From: Tumebacillus amylolyticus
GTDB taxonomy: Bacteria > Bacillota > Bacilli > Tumebacillales > Tumebacillaceae
Direction: 5' to 3'
DNA: 64,000 nt
NCBI RefSeq assembly: GCF_016722965.1
Contig: NZ_JAEQNB010000003.1
Coordinates: 1 to 64,000 of the forward strand
A model generated the notes under the pieces. It searched no databases. It saw only the letters and a list, made by a program, of their open reading frames with translations, and was not told the origin of the DNA. Positions 45,006 through 54,605 of the stretch are shown here, in pieces (the stretch's first letter is position 1; each line of letters begins with the position of its first letter). The position numbers were made by a program, and so were the translations under genes.

Positions 45006-46904
45006 CTTTTTGGCTTGCACGGTCGGTTTGCTTTGCACGTGGAAGTACGCGTCGAACATCGCCCGCGCCAAAGGTCCGAGCGTGTCGGAGGAATGGCCGT
45101 CCGGCGTATTGTCCGGGATGAGGATCGCGACAGCAATTTGCGGGTTATCGGCCGGTGCGTAGCCGACGAACAGCGAGTTCTCCGTGCCGCGCCCCGTCTC
45201 GGCCGTGCCGGTCTTGCCCGCGATCTTCACCGGGTAGTTGCCAAACACGGAGTAGAAAGTGCCGTAGGTCTTGTTGGTGACGTCATACATCCCCCGTTGC
45301 ACAGCGCGCAAGTGTTCCGGTGCGAAGCTCAATTGACCTTGTTGCACCACGGGAATCGACTCCGACGTACCGCCCGGCGGGACGATTTCCTTGACCACAT
45401 GCGGCTTCATCCGCTTGCCGTCGTTGGCGATCGTGGAGACATACTGGGCCAGTTGCATCACCGTGTAGTTCTCCGTCTGCCCAATGGCCGAAAACGCGAG
45501 GTCTGACACGTACCCTTCTCGCGTGATCTGCCCCTCTGCTTCATAAGGCAGGTCAACGTCGGTCGTGGTCGGACCCATGCCAAATTCCTTGTGGTAGTTT
45601 TCGATCTTGTCCATGGTGTTTGGCAAGCGGTTTTTGAGGAAGTCGTTCACTTGCGCCGTCGGCATGTCTTCGCGATACCCGGCGAGGTTCAAGAACGAGC
45701 GAATCATGTAGACGTTCGACGATTCGGCCAGAGCCCGGTAGGAATCTGCGTAGCCGATCGTCTTCCATGATTTGATATAGTTCGGTTTGCCGTTGGGGAG
45801 ATAACCGACCTGGATGCGGCCCGGGTCGTAGATGACGGAACCCGGTTTGATCACGCCTTCTTTGAACCCGATCAACTCGGTTGCCATCTTGACCGTGGAG
45901 CCCGGCTGGTAGAGTTGTTGGAGGGAGCGGTTCATCTCGGCGGGCGCGAACTGCTCTTGGTATTCCTTCTCCGTGACACCCTTGATCCAGATATTCGGAT
46001 CATAGCTCGGATAGCTTGCCATCGCGAGGATTTCGCCCGTCTTGGGGTCCATTGCGATGGCGGCGCCGTTTTGCACCGTGCGGACGGTGCGTTTCAAGTT
46101 CTGCACGCGCTCCGCCAACGCTTGCTCGGTGGCCGCCTGCAAGTTGGAGTTGAGCGTAAGCACCAAATCATGGCCCTTGATCGGCTCGACGAGGCGCTGG
46201 TCTTGGAGCGGCTGGTTGTAGATGTTCACTTCCACCTGCAATTTGCCGGCCTTGCCGCGCAAGTATTTCTCGTACTCACGCTCTACGCCGGCCATGCCGA
46301 TCAGATCGGTCTGTTGGTACTCGTCTTTGTGTTGTTCCCAGAAATCACCGGGGATGTTGTTGAGATAGCCGAGAACATGGCAGGCAAAGGAATTGCGCTC
46401 ATAGTGACGGATGGGCTCCACCACGACATTGACGCCCGGCAGATCGGCTTGGTGTTCCTTGATGTAGGCAACCTGCTCATCTCCGGCGTTTGTGAAAAGC
46501 CGCCGTGCCATCGAGAGCATGTAATGCTGACCTTTGAGATCCATCGTGTTGAGAATTTCATCAGACGTTTTGTGCAGGACGGGAGCCAGCATGGAGGAGA
46601 TCTTCTGTGGATCCTGCACATCCTTGCTCAAGATCGTATAGAGGACGGCAAAGGAAGGTTTGTTCGTAACCAGCAGATTGTGGTCTCGGTCGTAGATTTG
46701 ACCGCGCGGGGCGGGAACGGATTGTTGGATGTAGCGATTGGTCTCTGCTCGTTGTAAGTAGAGGCTGCCTTGGGCGAGTTGGACAAAACTCAGACGGACG
46801 ATGAGTACAGCTAAGGCCACGAAGACCAGCACGAACAAATAGTTCAGCCGTTTCCCCGTGGCCTTTTTCAATTCTTCGTCAAACGAGTTCTGGTTGTACA
46901 GCAA
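44988..46904 (-). CDS. Penicillin-binding protein 2 (class B transpeptidase), copy 1
   Basis: 638 residues from the TTG at 46904 (641 from the TTG at 46913, which abuts the GGGAG ribosome site too closely). One transmembrane helix (about 22-43), VPAPRGQIYDRDHN in the dimerisation region, and transpeptidase motifs GSTVKMA (SxxK), SSNVYM (SxN) and IAGKTGTAETGRG (KTG). Lies 41 bp after mreD, so it is likely the elongation transpeptidase working with MreBCD. Strongly similar to the following PBP2 in length, order and motif context. Confidence 0.95.
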   Translation of the reverse strand: MLYNQNSFDEELKKATGKRLNYLFVLVFVALAVLIVRLSFVQLAQGSLYLQRAETNRYIQQSVPAPRGQIYDRDHNLLVTNKPSFAVLYTILSKDVQDPQKISSMLAPVLHKTSDEILNTMDLKGQHYMLSMARRLFTNAGDEQVAYIKEHQADLPGVNVVVEPIRHYERNSFACHVLGYLNNIPGDFWEQHKDEYQQTDLIGMAGVEREYEKYLRGKAGKLQVEVNIYNQPLQDQRLVEPIKGHDLVLTLNSNLQAATEQALAERVQNLKRTVRTVQNGAAIAMDPKTGEILAMASYPSYDPNIWIKGVTEKEYQEQFAPAEMNRSLQQLYQPGSTVKMATELIGFKEGVIKPGSVIYDPGRIQVGYLPNGKPNYIKSWKTIGYADSYRALAESSNVYMIRSFLNLAGYREDMPTAQVNDFLKNRLPNTMDKIENYHKEFGMGPTTTDVDLPYEAEGQITREGYVSDLAFSAIGQTENYTVMQLAQYVSTIANDGKRMKPHVVKEIVPPGGTSESIPVVQQGQLSFAPEHLRAVQRGMYDVTNKTYGTFYSVFGNYPVKIAGKTGTAETGRGTENSLFVGYAPADNPQIAVAILIPDNTPDGHSSDTLGPLARAMFDAYFHVQSKPTVQAKKKPTRH

Positions 46905-46945
46905 AGACCGCAACTCCCTTCTGAAGTGGAGATCTCAGAGGGAAC

Positions 46946-47452
46946 TTAGAGCGATTCATCCGCCAAACCGCGACGCTCGGAAGCCAGCAGCCGCACCGAC
47001 GGCACGTAGAGAATCAACGCCATGATGCCGTTCCAGATCATGATGCTCACAGTATGCGTGAGCGCAGGCATGAAGTCGACGTGCTGGAACCCGAACAAGC
47101 GAGCCAAGCCGTAGAGCGTCATCTCCTGGAGGAACGTATAGCCGATCACGATCAAGATGACCATGATCAACTGGCGCGCCCAATACGAGCGGAACGTTGA
47201 TCCGGCAAAATAACAGATCAACGCGTAGGTGAAAGCATGCGGTCCAAGGTACGTGCCAAACAAGACGTCCTGGATGAGCCCAATCGTCAAGCCCGTGTAG
47301 AGCGCGAGCATCGGCCCGCGCATAAGGCTTACGTAAAGGAGCATCACGAGGACGATATTTGGCTCAGCATACGAGAACGGCTGCACTTGAAAAAGAGTCG
47401 ATTGGATGACGAGCATACCCATCATCGTCAACACGATCCACGCAGGATGCAT
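46946..47452 (-). CDS. mreD: Rod shape-determining protein MreD
   Basis: 168 residues, about five transmembrane helices, with QPFSYAEPNIVLVMLLYVSL and LIQDVLFGTYLGPHAFTYAL as family features. Membrane partner of MreC in the Rod complex. ATG at 47452, 12 bp after mreC. Confidence 0.95.
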   Translation of the reverse strand: MHPAWIVLTMMGMLVIQSTLFQVQPFSYAEPNIVLVMLLYVSLMRGPMLALYTGLTIGLIQDVLFGTYLGPHAFTYALICYFAGSTFRSYWARQLIMVILIVIGYTFLQEMTLYGLARLFGFQHVDFMPALTHTVSIMIWNGIMALILYVPSVRLLASERRGLADESL

Positions 47453-47464
47453 CGGCGCTCCTCC

Positions 47465-48328
47465 TTATTGACCCGTCTTGGCCTGGTTCACCACATAGAG
47501 GAAGTCCATGTTGTTCAAGTTCGCCGCCGGTTCTACTTGGGCGATCTTGGTGAGGCCGAGCTTGTCGTTTTCGATGGAGGTGATCGTGCCGATGATCAAA
47601 CCGGCCGGGAAGATATCGGACACGTTCGAGGTGACAACAGAGTCGCCTACTTTGACTTTGTCCGCGCCAAGCTTGATACCAGTCATCTCCAGCATCGGCT
47701 TGCTGCTTTGCGAAACATCGACGGAGGCCCCGGAGATAATCCCGTAGCCCAATTCGTCGGAGGTGACTTTCGCCGAGATGCCCATCTTGCCCTTGTCGGT
47801 GATCAACAGCACTTTCGCATGGTACGGCGTGACTTCATAGACACGACCGACCAAGCCCCGGTTGGCTGTCACAACAGCCATGTTCTTCTGCACCCCGTCA
47901 TTGGTGCCGACGTCGAGAGTGATTTCCGAGTTCCAAGTCGACGGCGAACGGCCGATCACGTTGGCGGAGATCAGTTGAAGGTCTTTGATGTTCAGATCCT
48001 TCAATCCTAAGTCCTCTTTGAGTCGTTTGTTCTCCTGCTCCAGTCCCTGAATGCGTACGCGCATCGACGAGTAGTCGTTGAGGTTCGATTTCAGTTTGGC
48101 GTTCTCTTCGTACAGTTGTTTGATGTGTTGCATGTCCTCGAAGAATCCGGCTACCTGCTGAACCGGGGCATACACAACCCCTTGCACCCAGCCAAACGCA
48201 TCGATCAGCATCTTCTCCGGCCATGTCGGGTTTTCACGTTCACGCAAGGTCACCCCGACCAAAGCGGCGAGCAAAATGAAGCTGGCCAGCAACACCATCA
48301 ACCGTTTGCTTGTGAAAAATCGGGTCAC
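47465..48328 (-). CDS. mreC: Rod shape-determining protein MreC
   Basis: 287 residues. One transmembrane helix (8-27), a coiled coil (about 65-110, LYEENAKLKSNLNDYSSMR and so on), then the extracellular beta-domain with VIGRSPSTWNSEITLDVGTNDGV. Scaffold that links MreB to the PBPs. GTG start behind GGAAGTGGG. Confidence 0.97.
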   Translation of the reverse strand: MTRFFTSKRLMVLLASFILLAALVGVTLRERENPTWPEKMLIDAFGWVQGVVYAPVQQVAGFFEDMQHIKQLYEENAKLKSNLNDYSSMRVRIQGLEQENKRLKEDLGLKDLNIKDLQLISANVIGRSPSTWNSEITLDVGTNDGVQKNMAVVTANRGLVGRVYEVTPYHAKVLLITDKGKMGISAKVTSDELGYGIISGASVDVSQSSKPMLEMTGIKLGADKVKVGDSVVTSNVSDIFPAGLIIGTITSIENDKLGLTKIAQVEPAANLNNMDFLYVVNQAKTGQ

Positions 48329-48372
48329 CCGTTACCCACTTCCTTTGCAATTCCGCTTGTCAAAACGCCGTG

Positions 48373-49407
<1,035 letters not shown>

Positions 49408-49460
49408 CTAGCTAACTCCTTCCTGACGTGTGACAGGGCTTGTTATGTTAACATTTGACT

Positions 49461-49489
49461 ATTATACAGGAAGCTGCTTGCCATGCCTA
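49461..49489 (-). promoter_or_regulatory. Candidate promoter of mreB
   Basis: Minus strand TAGGCA (49484-49489), 17 bp, TATAAT (49461-49466). The -35 overlaps the radC stop codon. A 10-bp palindrome ATGTTAACAT (49445-49454) lies just after the expected start of transcription. Confidence 0.5.
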
Positions 49490-50206
49490 GTCCAACCAGC
49501 CTTTTTCCCGCATGCTGCAGAAGGAATGCGACCCGATCACGATGTGATCCAGCACGTCGACGCCGAGGATCCGTCCGCACTCGATGAGGCGGCGGGTAAC
49601 TTCGAGGTCTTCGTAACTCGGGGTCGGGTCCCCGCTTGGATGATTGTGCAGGCAGATGATCGCAGAGGCGCTGCGCTTGATCGCGGTCTTGAAGATCTCC
49701 CGCGGGTGGGCGACGGTGCTGTCGAGCGACCCGACGGAGACGATTTCCTCTCCGATCAGGCGGCGCTTGGCATCGAGATGCAGCGCTACGAAGTGTTCCT
49801 TGAGCTGGAATTGCAACCTGTCCATCATGTACTCCGCCGCATCACGTGCAGTCAAAAACTGCGGGCGTGTTGTGTTTGAGTTTCGGGCAATCCGTCGTCC
49901 AACCTCGATGGCCGCTTTGAGTTGCGCAGCTTTGGCGAGGCCGACACCGGGGATCTCGGTCAGCTCTTGCAGGTCCGCATCAAGCAGTTCTCGAATGGAA
50001 CCAAACCGCTTCAAGACCTGTTCGGCGAGGTTGACCGCCGAACGGCCGCGTGAGCCCGTACGCAGGAGAATCGCCAACAGTTCGGCGTTGCTCATCTGCT
50101 CCGGACCCACTTGACGCAACCGTTCACGCGGGCGGTCTTCCACGGGAATTTCACGGACGAGAACCGACGACGAAGCCTCGAGCAGCGCTTCGTTCATCAG
50201 GCTCAC
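49487..50206 (-). CDS. radC: RadC family JAB-domain protein
   Basis: 239 residues. Helix-hairpin-helix region (about 40-95, with LTEIPGVGLAKAAQLKAAIE) and C-terminal JAMM domain HNHPSGDPTPSYED. Family name is historical; the role in DNA repair is doubtful. Start GTG 50206 overlaps the maf stop (GTGA); an ATG at 50197 is also possible. Same order (maf-radC-mreB) as in B. subtilis. Confidence 0.95.
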   Translation of the reverse strand: MSLMNEALLEASSSVLVREIPVEDRPRERLRQVGPEQMSNAELLAILLRTGSRGRSAVNLAEQVLKRFGSIRELLDADLQELTEIPGVGLAKAAQLKAAIEVGRRIARNSNTTRPQFLTARDAAEYMMDRLQFQLKEHFVALHLDAKRRLIGEEIVSVGSLDSTVAHPREIFKTAIKRSASAIICLHNHPSGDPTPSYEDLEVTRRLIECGRILGVDVLDHIVIGSHSFCSMREKGWLD

Positions 50207-50811
50207 CGTCCTTCCCGATCCGATTTCGGCAGGACGTCAAAACCCCATTCGGTCAGACGATCTGCAACCAGCGAGACCGGCAAGCCGACTACGGTAAAAT
50301 AGTCGCCGTCGATGCCGGTGATGAACTGCGAGGCTTTGCCTTGAATTCCGTAAGCCCCGGCTTTGTCCATCGGTTCTCCCGTTGCGACATAGGCGTCAAT
50401 CTGCGCGTCCGTCAGCGGCTTCATCACCACTTCTGTCCCGCGCACATCGCGTAACGTTCGTCCCGTGCCCCCCGCTTCCACCAGCGCAATGCCGGTGTAG
50501 ACGGTGTGCGAGCGTCCGGATAAACGTTTCAGCATGCGTTTCGCGTCTTCCACGTCCGTCGGCTTGCCGAGGATCTCCTCGTCACAGACGACGATCGTGT
50601 CAGCTCCTAATACAATGCCAACAGACAAAGTATTCGCGACGGCGCTTGCTTTTCTGTACGCCAACTCCTGCACGATTTCCACCGGCGGCTGTCCGGGCGT
50701 AAACGACTCGTCCGCATCGCTGACCAAAATGTCAAACGTCAGTCCAAGGCTCCCGAGCAATTCCTTACGCCGCGGGGAACCGGATGCCAAGATCAACAGG
50801 TGCTCCTGCAT
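50203..50811 (-). CDS. maf: Maf family nucleotide pyrophosphatase
   Basis: 202 residues with the N-terminal LILASGSPRRKELLGSLGL signature and VLGADTIVVCDEEILGKP active-site motif. Maf proteins hydrolyse dTTP, UTP or modified nucleotides and are linked to septum inhibition in Bacillus. ATG with GGAGG upstream. Confidence 0.97.
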   Translation of the reverse strand: MQEHLLILASGSPRRKELLGSLGLTFDILVSDADESFTPGQPPVEIVQELAYRKASAVANTLSVGIVLGADTIVVCDEEILGKPTDVEDAKRMLKRLSGRSHTVYTGIALVEAGGTGRTLRDVRGTEVVMKPLTDAQIDAYVATGEPMDKAGAYGIQGKASQFITGIDGDYFTVVGLPVSLVADRLTEWGFDVLPKSDREGR

Positions 50812-50931
50812 GTTGGATACCCTCCGATTTTTGGGAAATCTGGCTCTATGTAGTCTGTCCTCAATTTGGAAAAACTATCTGCACATACTGATTCATTCTA
50901 CCGAGAATTGGTACACCTGTCCAGACGATAC

Positions 50932-50956
50932 AAAAATCCGCCCGATGAGGGCGGAT
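50932..50956 (-). terminator. Intrinsic terminator after the aspartase gene
   Basis: Eight-base-pair stem ATCCGCCC (50936-50943) / GGGCGGAT (50949-50956), 5-nt loop, T5 on the minus strand, 10 bp past the aspA stop. Confidence 0.9.
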
Positions 50957-50966
50957 TCGTCTCCAT

Positions 50967-52385
50967 TTATTCACCGAACAACAGTTTCGCGCCGGAGATT
51001 CCGGGGGACGTCATCTCAAACGGGTTGAGGATGACATCGAGTTCCTCCGGAGTCAGCACGCCGCGCTCCGTGCAAATATCTCGCACCGAGCGTCCGGTCT
51101 GAATAGCTTCCTTGGCGATCGAAGTCGCCGTTTCGTAGCCGACGTGCGGATTGATCGCGGTCACGATGCCCACGCTCTTCTCCACCAGCTCACGGCAACG
51201 CTCAACGTTCGCTTCCAGTCCTTCGACGAGGAACTTGCGGAACACACCCAGTGCATTTTGCAAGATCGAAAGCGATTGCAAGAGGTTGAACACCAGCACC
51301 GGCTCCATGACGTTCAATTCCAACTGGCCCGCTTCCGAAGCCAACGAAATCGTGTGATCGTTGCCGATGATCTGGAACGCGACCTGATTGACCACTTCCG
51401 CCATAACCGGATTCACTTTGCCCGGCATGATCGAGGAACCCGGTTGACGCGGCGGCAGAGCAAGTTCGTTCAAGCCGGTACGCGGGCCGGATGCCATCAG
51501 TCGCAGGTCGTTGCAGATCTTCGAGAGGTTTACCGCACAGATTTTCAACGCGCCGGAAACTTCTGTATACGCATCCGTGTTCTGCGTCGCGTCGACGAGA
51601 TGTTCAGCGCGGAGCAGGTCGAGACCGGTAATTTGGCGCAGGTGCTCCGTGACTTTGGTGATGTAGCGCGGGTCGGCGTTGAGTCCGGTTCCGACCGCCG
51701 TCGCGCCCATGTTGATTTCGCGGAGGTTTTCAAGCGATCGTTTCACACGCTCCACATCGCGCCCGATCACGCGGGAGTAGGCTTCAAACTCCTGACCCAT
51801 GCGAATCGGCACGGCGTCTTGCAAGTGCGTGCGGCCCATCTTGATCACTTGGTCGAACTCGACCGACTTGATCGCAAACGCTTCACGGAGCAGTTCGAGT
51901 TGCTCGATCACACCCTTCGCCAAGTTCAGCGATGCGATGTGAATCGCGGTCGGGAACACGTCGTTGGTGGACTGCGCCATGTTGACGTGCGTGTTCGGCG
52001 AGCAAAGCAGGTATTCCCCGCGCGCACCGCCGAGGAACTCAATCGCGCGGTTGGCGATGACTTCGTTGGCGTTCATGTTCATCGAAGTGCCCGCACCGCC
52101 CTGAATCGAGTCGACGATAAACTGATCATGCCATTTGCCGTCGAGAATCTCGTCAGCCGCGGTGGCGATCGCTTCTCCGATTTCCTTTTTCAAAACGCCG
52201 ACTTCCATGTTCGCCAATGCTGCCGCTTTTTTGACAGCGGCCAGCGCTTTGATCATCTCCACATGCGGCGGAATGCCGGTGATCGGGAAGTTTTCAACGG
52301 CGCGCAACGTTTGAATCCCATAATAAGCTGCTTTCGGGACTTCCTTGGTCCCGAGCAGGTCTTTTTCCATTCGTACATCGGTCAT
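50967..52385 (-). CDS. aspA: Aspartate ammonia-lyase
   Basis: Converts aspartate to fumarate and ammonia. 472 residues with the fumarase/aspartase signature GSSIMPGKVNPV, the upstream TSTNDVFPTA and the substrate-binding GAGTSMNMNANEV. ATG 52385 follows AAAGGAGATG; the frame is open to 52439. Distinguishing it from fumarase C rests on the MEKDLLGTKEVPKAAYYGIQ start and LPPRQPGSSIMPGK. It is inserted between spoIIB and maf, unlike B. subtilis. Confidence 0.93.
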   Translation of the reverse strand: MTDVRMEKDLLGTKEVPKAAYYGIQTLRAVENFPITGIPPHVEMIKALAAVKKAAALANMEVGVLKKEIGEAIATAADEILDGKWHDQFIVDSIQGGAGTSMNMNANEVIANRAIEFLGGARGEYLLCSPNTHVNMAQSTNDVFPTAIHIASLNLAKGVIEQLELLREAFAIKSVEFDQVIKMGRTHLQDAVPIRMGQEFEAYSRVIGRDVERVKRSLENLREINMGATAVGTGLNADPRYITKVTEHLRQITGLDLLRAEHLVDATQNTDAYTEVSGALKICAVNLSKICNDLRLMASGPRTGLNELALPPRQPGSSIMPGKVNPVMAEVVNQVAFQIIGNDHTISLASEAGQLELNVMEPVLVFNLLQSLSILQNALGVFRKFLVEGLEANVERCRELVEKSVGIVTAINPHVGYETATSIAKEAIQTGRSVRDICTERGVLTPEELDVILNPFEMTSPGISGAKLLFGE

Positions 52386-52447
52386 GAGAGGGACATCTCC
52401 TTTGGGAACTCGTTCCACTACATGCCGTAAGTATACCATATTTTTCG

Positions 52448-53335
52448 CTATTGGACGGAAATCAGATGATTGCTGAGAGATTCATAACTCACAAAAAACT
52501 CTGTCAGCTTCGCTTGACCGTCCAGCAACGATTGCGCACCGACAACTCCTTGAAGTTGCTTGTGCAGGTTGTCCCATTGCGCAGCTACATCTTGCAAGCC
52601 GGCTTGCAGCAAGAGCGCGCGCGCCGCTTTTTGATCACCGCTTGCTTGGGTCAGGGAAGATTTGAGTGCCGCGAGTTTGTCCGCGTCAGGCTTTGCGGTG
52701 TTGAGCAAAGCCATCGCGTTTTGCGCCAGTTTGACTTCGTTTTGCAACTCTTGCACGACGACGCGCGCTTCGGAATCTTTGAGGTTGGCGATGTAGCCCT
52801 CTCGCTCCGGGATTTTGTATTCCTTGGCGTAGAACGTGATCTTGCGCTGGTTGAGTTCCGCTTCAAACGCCGTGTTGGACTTTTTGTCAGACGCCACGGC
52901 CGAAAAAAGTTGGTATGGCCCTTCTCCGCGAAGGCTCGTGACGATGCCCTTGGCGGTGAGATCCTGCTGTGCTTTCACCGCTTTGTCCTTCTCCGGGAAG
53001 GAGCCGAGTTGCCACGCGTACATCGTGAGGGCAGGTAGAGTTGCGGTTCCCTTCACGGTGGGGGTGGTCGAAGTTTGACCCGGTTTCGCAGGAATCGTGG
53101 TGACTGTCGGTTCGGCGGCTTGGTCTTTGAACAACACGAGCAAAAGAACGCCGAGCACGACGCCGGTTACGACGGCCAGCAGCGCGGGAAGCAAATACGC
53201 GCGCTTCTGCGTGTCGCCCTCGCTTTTTTTGCGGAAGGAAAACGCCTGTCGGGGCTTGAGGTCGCGCAGATGGCGGCTATGTTCACGATCTGACATCTGA
53301 CGGTTCGACGGGGTGTTCAAGGTGGGCTGGTCCAT
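52448..53335 (-). CDS. spoIIB: SpoIIB-like SPOR-domain membrane protein
   Basis: 295 residues. Cytoplasmic basic N terminus (1-46), one transmembrane helix (47-70), Thr/Pro linker (75-100), a SPOR-like domain (about 103-175, with YAWQLGSFPEKDKAVKAQQD) that should bind denuded peptidoglycan, and a helical C terminus. B. subtilis SpoIIB, which aids engulfment, has this layout and lies upstream of maf. ATG 53335 is 11 nt after AAGGAG. Confidence 0.78.
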   Translation of the reverse strand: MDQPTLNTPSNRQMSDREHSRHLRDLKPRQAFSFRKKSEGDTQKRAYLLPALLAVVTGVVLGVLLLVLFKDQAAEPTVTTIPAKPGQTSTTPTVKGTATLPALTMYAWQLGSFPEKDKAVKAQQDLTAKGIVTSLRGEGPYQLFSAVASDKKSNTAFEAELNQRKITFYAKEYKIPEREGYIANLKDSEARVVVQELQNEVKLAQNAMALLNTAKPDADKLAALKSSLTQASGDQKAARALLLQAGLQDVAAQWDNLHKQLQGVVGAQSLLDGQAKLTEFFVSYESLSNHLISVQ

Positions 53336-53416
53336 GTCATCATCGACTCCTTCGTTTCTCTTATCTCTGATACTAGAATCTATGAGATCAACGAGAAGTC
53401 TATGACAGAAACAAAA

Positions 53417-53456
53417 GAAAAAAAACCGCCGTCTGGTCTGTAACCAAACGGCGGTC
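53417..53456 (-). terminator. Intrinsic terminator after the 3D-domain gene
   Basis: ACCGCCGT (53425-53432) / ACGGCGGT (53448-53455) with inner GGT/ACC pairing and a T9 tract on the minus strand. Confidence 0.9.
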
Positions 53457-53486
53457 ATGATCGTCTAACAGGTATAAGGAGTTCCA

Positions 53487-54467
53487 TTAGTTCAGAATGT
53501 AGACTTGAACGGTCCGACGACCGAATTGCAGCGCTTGTGCTTCGGTATCAAAGTGCAGGTCGATTCGGTTCCCCTTGATCGCTCCGCCCACATCGCTTGC
53601 AACCCCGTATCCGTACCCCTCTATGTAGAGTCTAGTACCCAACGGAATTACAGATGGATCCACTGCGACTGTCCCTTGACCGGCCGAACCACCGCTTGCG
53701 GTGCGCGAACCCGGCATCGAGTAGGCCGAAGCAGCCATGGTCATAGATTTCGAAGCTTCTAAATTCTCACCGCTGCGGCTTGCCACGACGATCGGGCGTT
53801 GCTTGGTGCCATACCCAACGACTTGGTTGACAGCCTCTGCGGTGGTCTTGCGGTCTTCCTTGCGGTCCACGGCATTACCGTTTTCAAAATAAACGGTCGT
53901 AGTAATCTGGACCTTCCCTTCCACACCGGGCGTCAGCACTTTCTCTGTACCAGTATACTCGTTGGCATCTGGCTGGCGTTCGGTCTGAAAAGGTATTGCC
54001 TCTTCTGCAACTTGGACTTCCTGTGTGCGACGGGTGATCGCAATCGTCTGTCCGCTTTGAATCGAGGACGTGGATTCTACACTAAGTTTATCGGCGTCAT
54101 TTACACTGATCTGAAGTTCCTTGAGCACGTCGGCGACGGTGTCGGCCAACGTGTTGACGGATACTGGTTCGTGGGTGCCATCTTGTACGACGATTGGTTT
54201 GGCGTGTTTTACATGAATTTGGGTGCCGTCAGTAAGTTCCTTCGTCACTGTAGGTTGCACCAGATCATCTTTCCCTACCTGTACGCCTTGTTTCTTCAGC
54301 AGGTCCGCAACTGTTCCAAATTCGAACCCTTGGAGAGTTTGCGTTTTGCCATCGACTTCTACGGAGATCGTCTTGTAGGCCGTTGCGGCCGTGGCCGAAC
54401 CTCCGAGTAGCAAAGCAACTGCTGCGGCAGACAGGCAATAGATCGACTTTCGGTTGACCTTGCGCAC
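53487..54467 (-). CDS. DUF348-G5-3D domain cell-wall protein (YabE-like)
   Basis: 326 residues. Signal peptide or anchor (8-30), two ubiquitin-like DUF348 modules (about 33-75 and 90-135), a G5 domain (147-222) and a C-terminal 3D domain (245-325) with the Asp residues in AVDPSVIPLGT, SDVGGAIKG and RIDLHF. This is the architecture of YabE/Rpf-type wall hydrolases, which act on peptidoglycan in growth or germination. GTG start behind GAGGTGG. Expressed from the promoter at 54551-54579. Confidence 0.9.
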   Translation of the reverse strand: MRKVNRKSIYCLSAAAVALLLGGSATAATAYKTISVEVDGKTQTLQGFEFGTVADLLKKQGVQVGKDDLVQPTVTKELTDGTQIHVKHAKPIVVQDGTHEPVSVNTLADTVADVLKELQISVNDADKLSVESTSSIQSGQTIAITRRTQEVQVAEEAIPFQTERQPDANEYTGTEKVLTPGVEGKVQITTTVYFENGNAVDRKEDRKTTAEAVNQVVGYGTKQRPIVVASRSGENLEASKSMTMAASAYSMPGSRTASGGSAGQGTVAVDPSVIPLGTRLYIEGYGYGVASDVGGAIKGNRIDLHFDTEAQALQFGRRTVQVYILN

Positions 54468-54510
54468 TCAACCACCTCTTTTCACTTTTTCATGATTCCT
54501 ATGACCTAGG

Positions 54511-54585
54511 AAAAAAGACCCCCATTACCTGTTGGACAAATGTTGGAATCAGTATAACCCGACTTTTCCTTCTTGGCAATGGGGG
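54511..54585 (-). promoter_or_regulatory. Sigma-A promoter lying inside the loop of a long terminator-like inverted repeat
   Basis: Promoter on the minus strand: TTGCCA (54574-54579), 17 bp, TATACT (54551-54556). It is bracketed by an 11-bp inverted repeat, CCCCCATTGCC (54575-54585) and GGTAATGGGGG (54519-54529), with one mismatch, the second arm being followed by TCTTTTTT. Transcripts coming from pilO would contain both arms and could terminate; those started at the promoter lack the first arm. Confidence 0.6.
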
Positions 54586-54605
54586 ATTTTGTCATTTTCA
54601 GAAAA

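Noticed and set aside
54468-54510. Possible c-di-AMP (ydaO-type) riboswitch before the 3D-domain gene
   Set aside because: Leader is too short (about 75 nt) and lacks the conserved riboswitch blocks.
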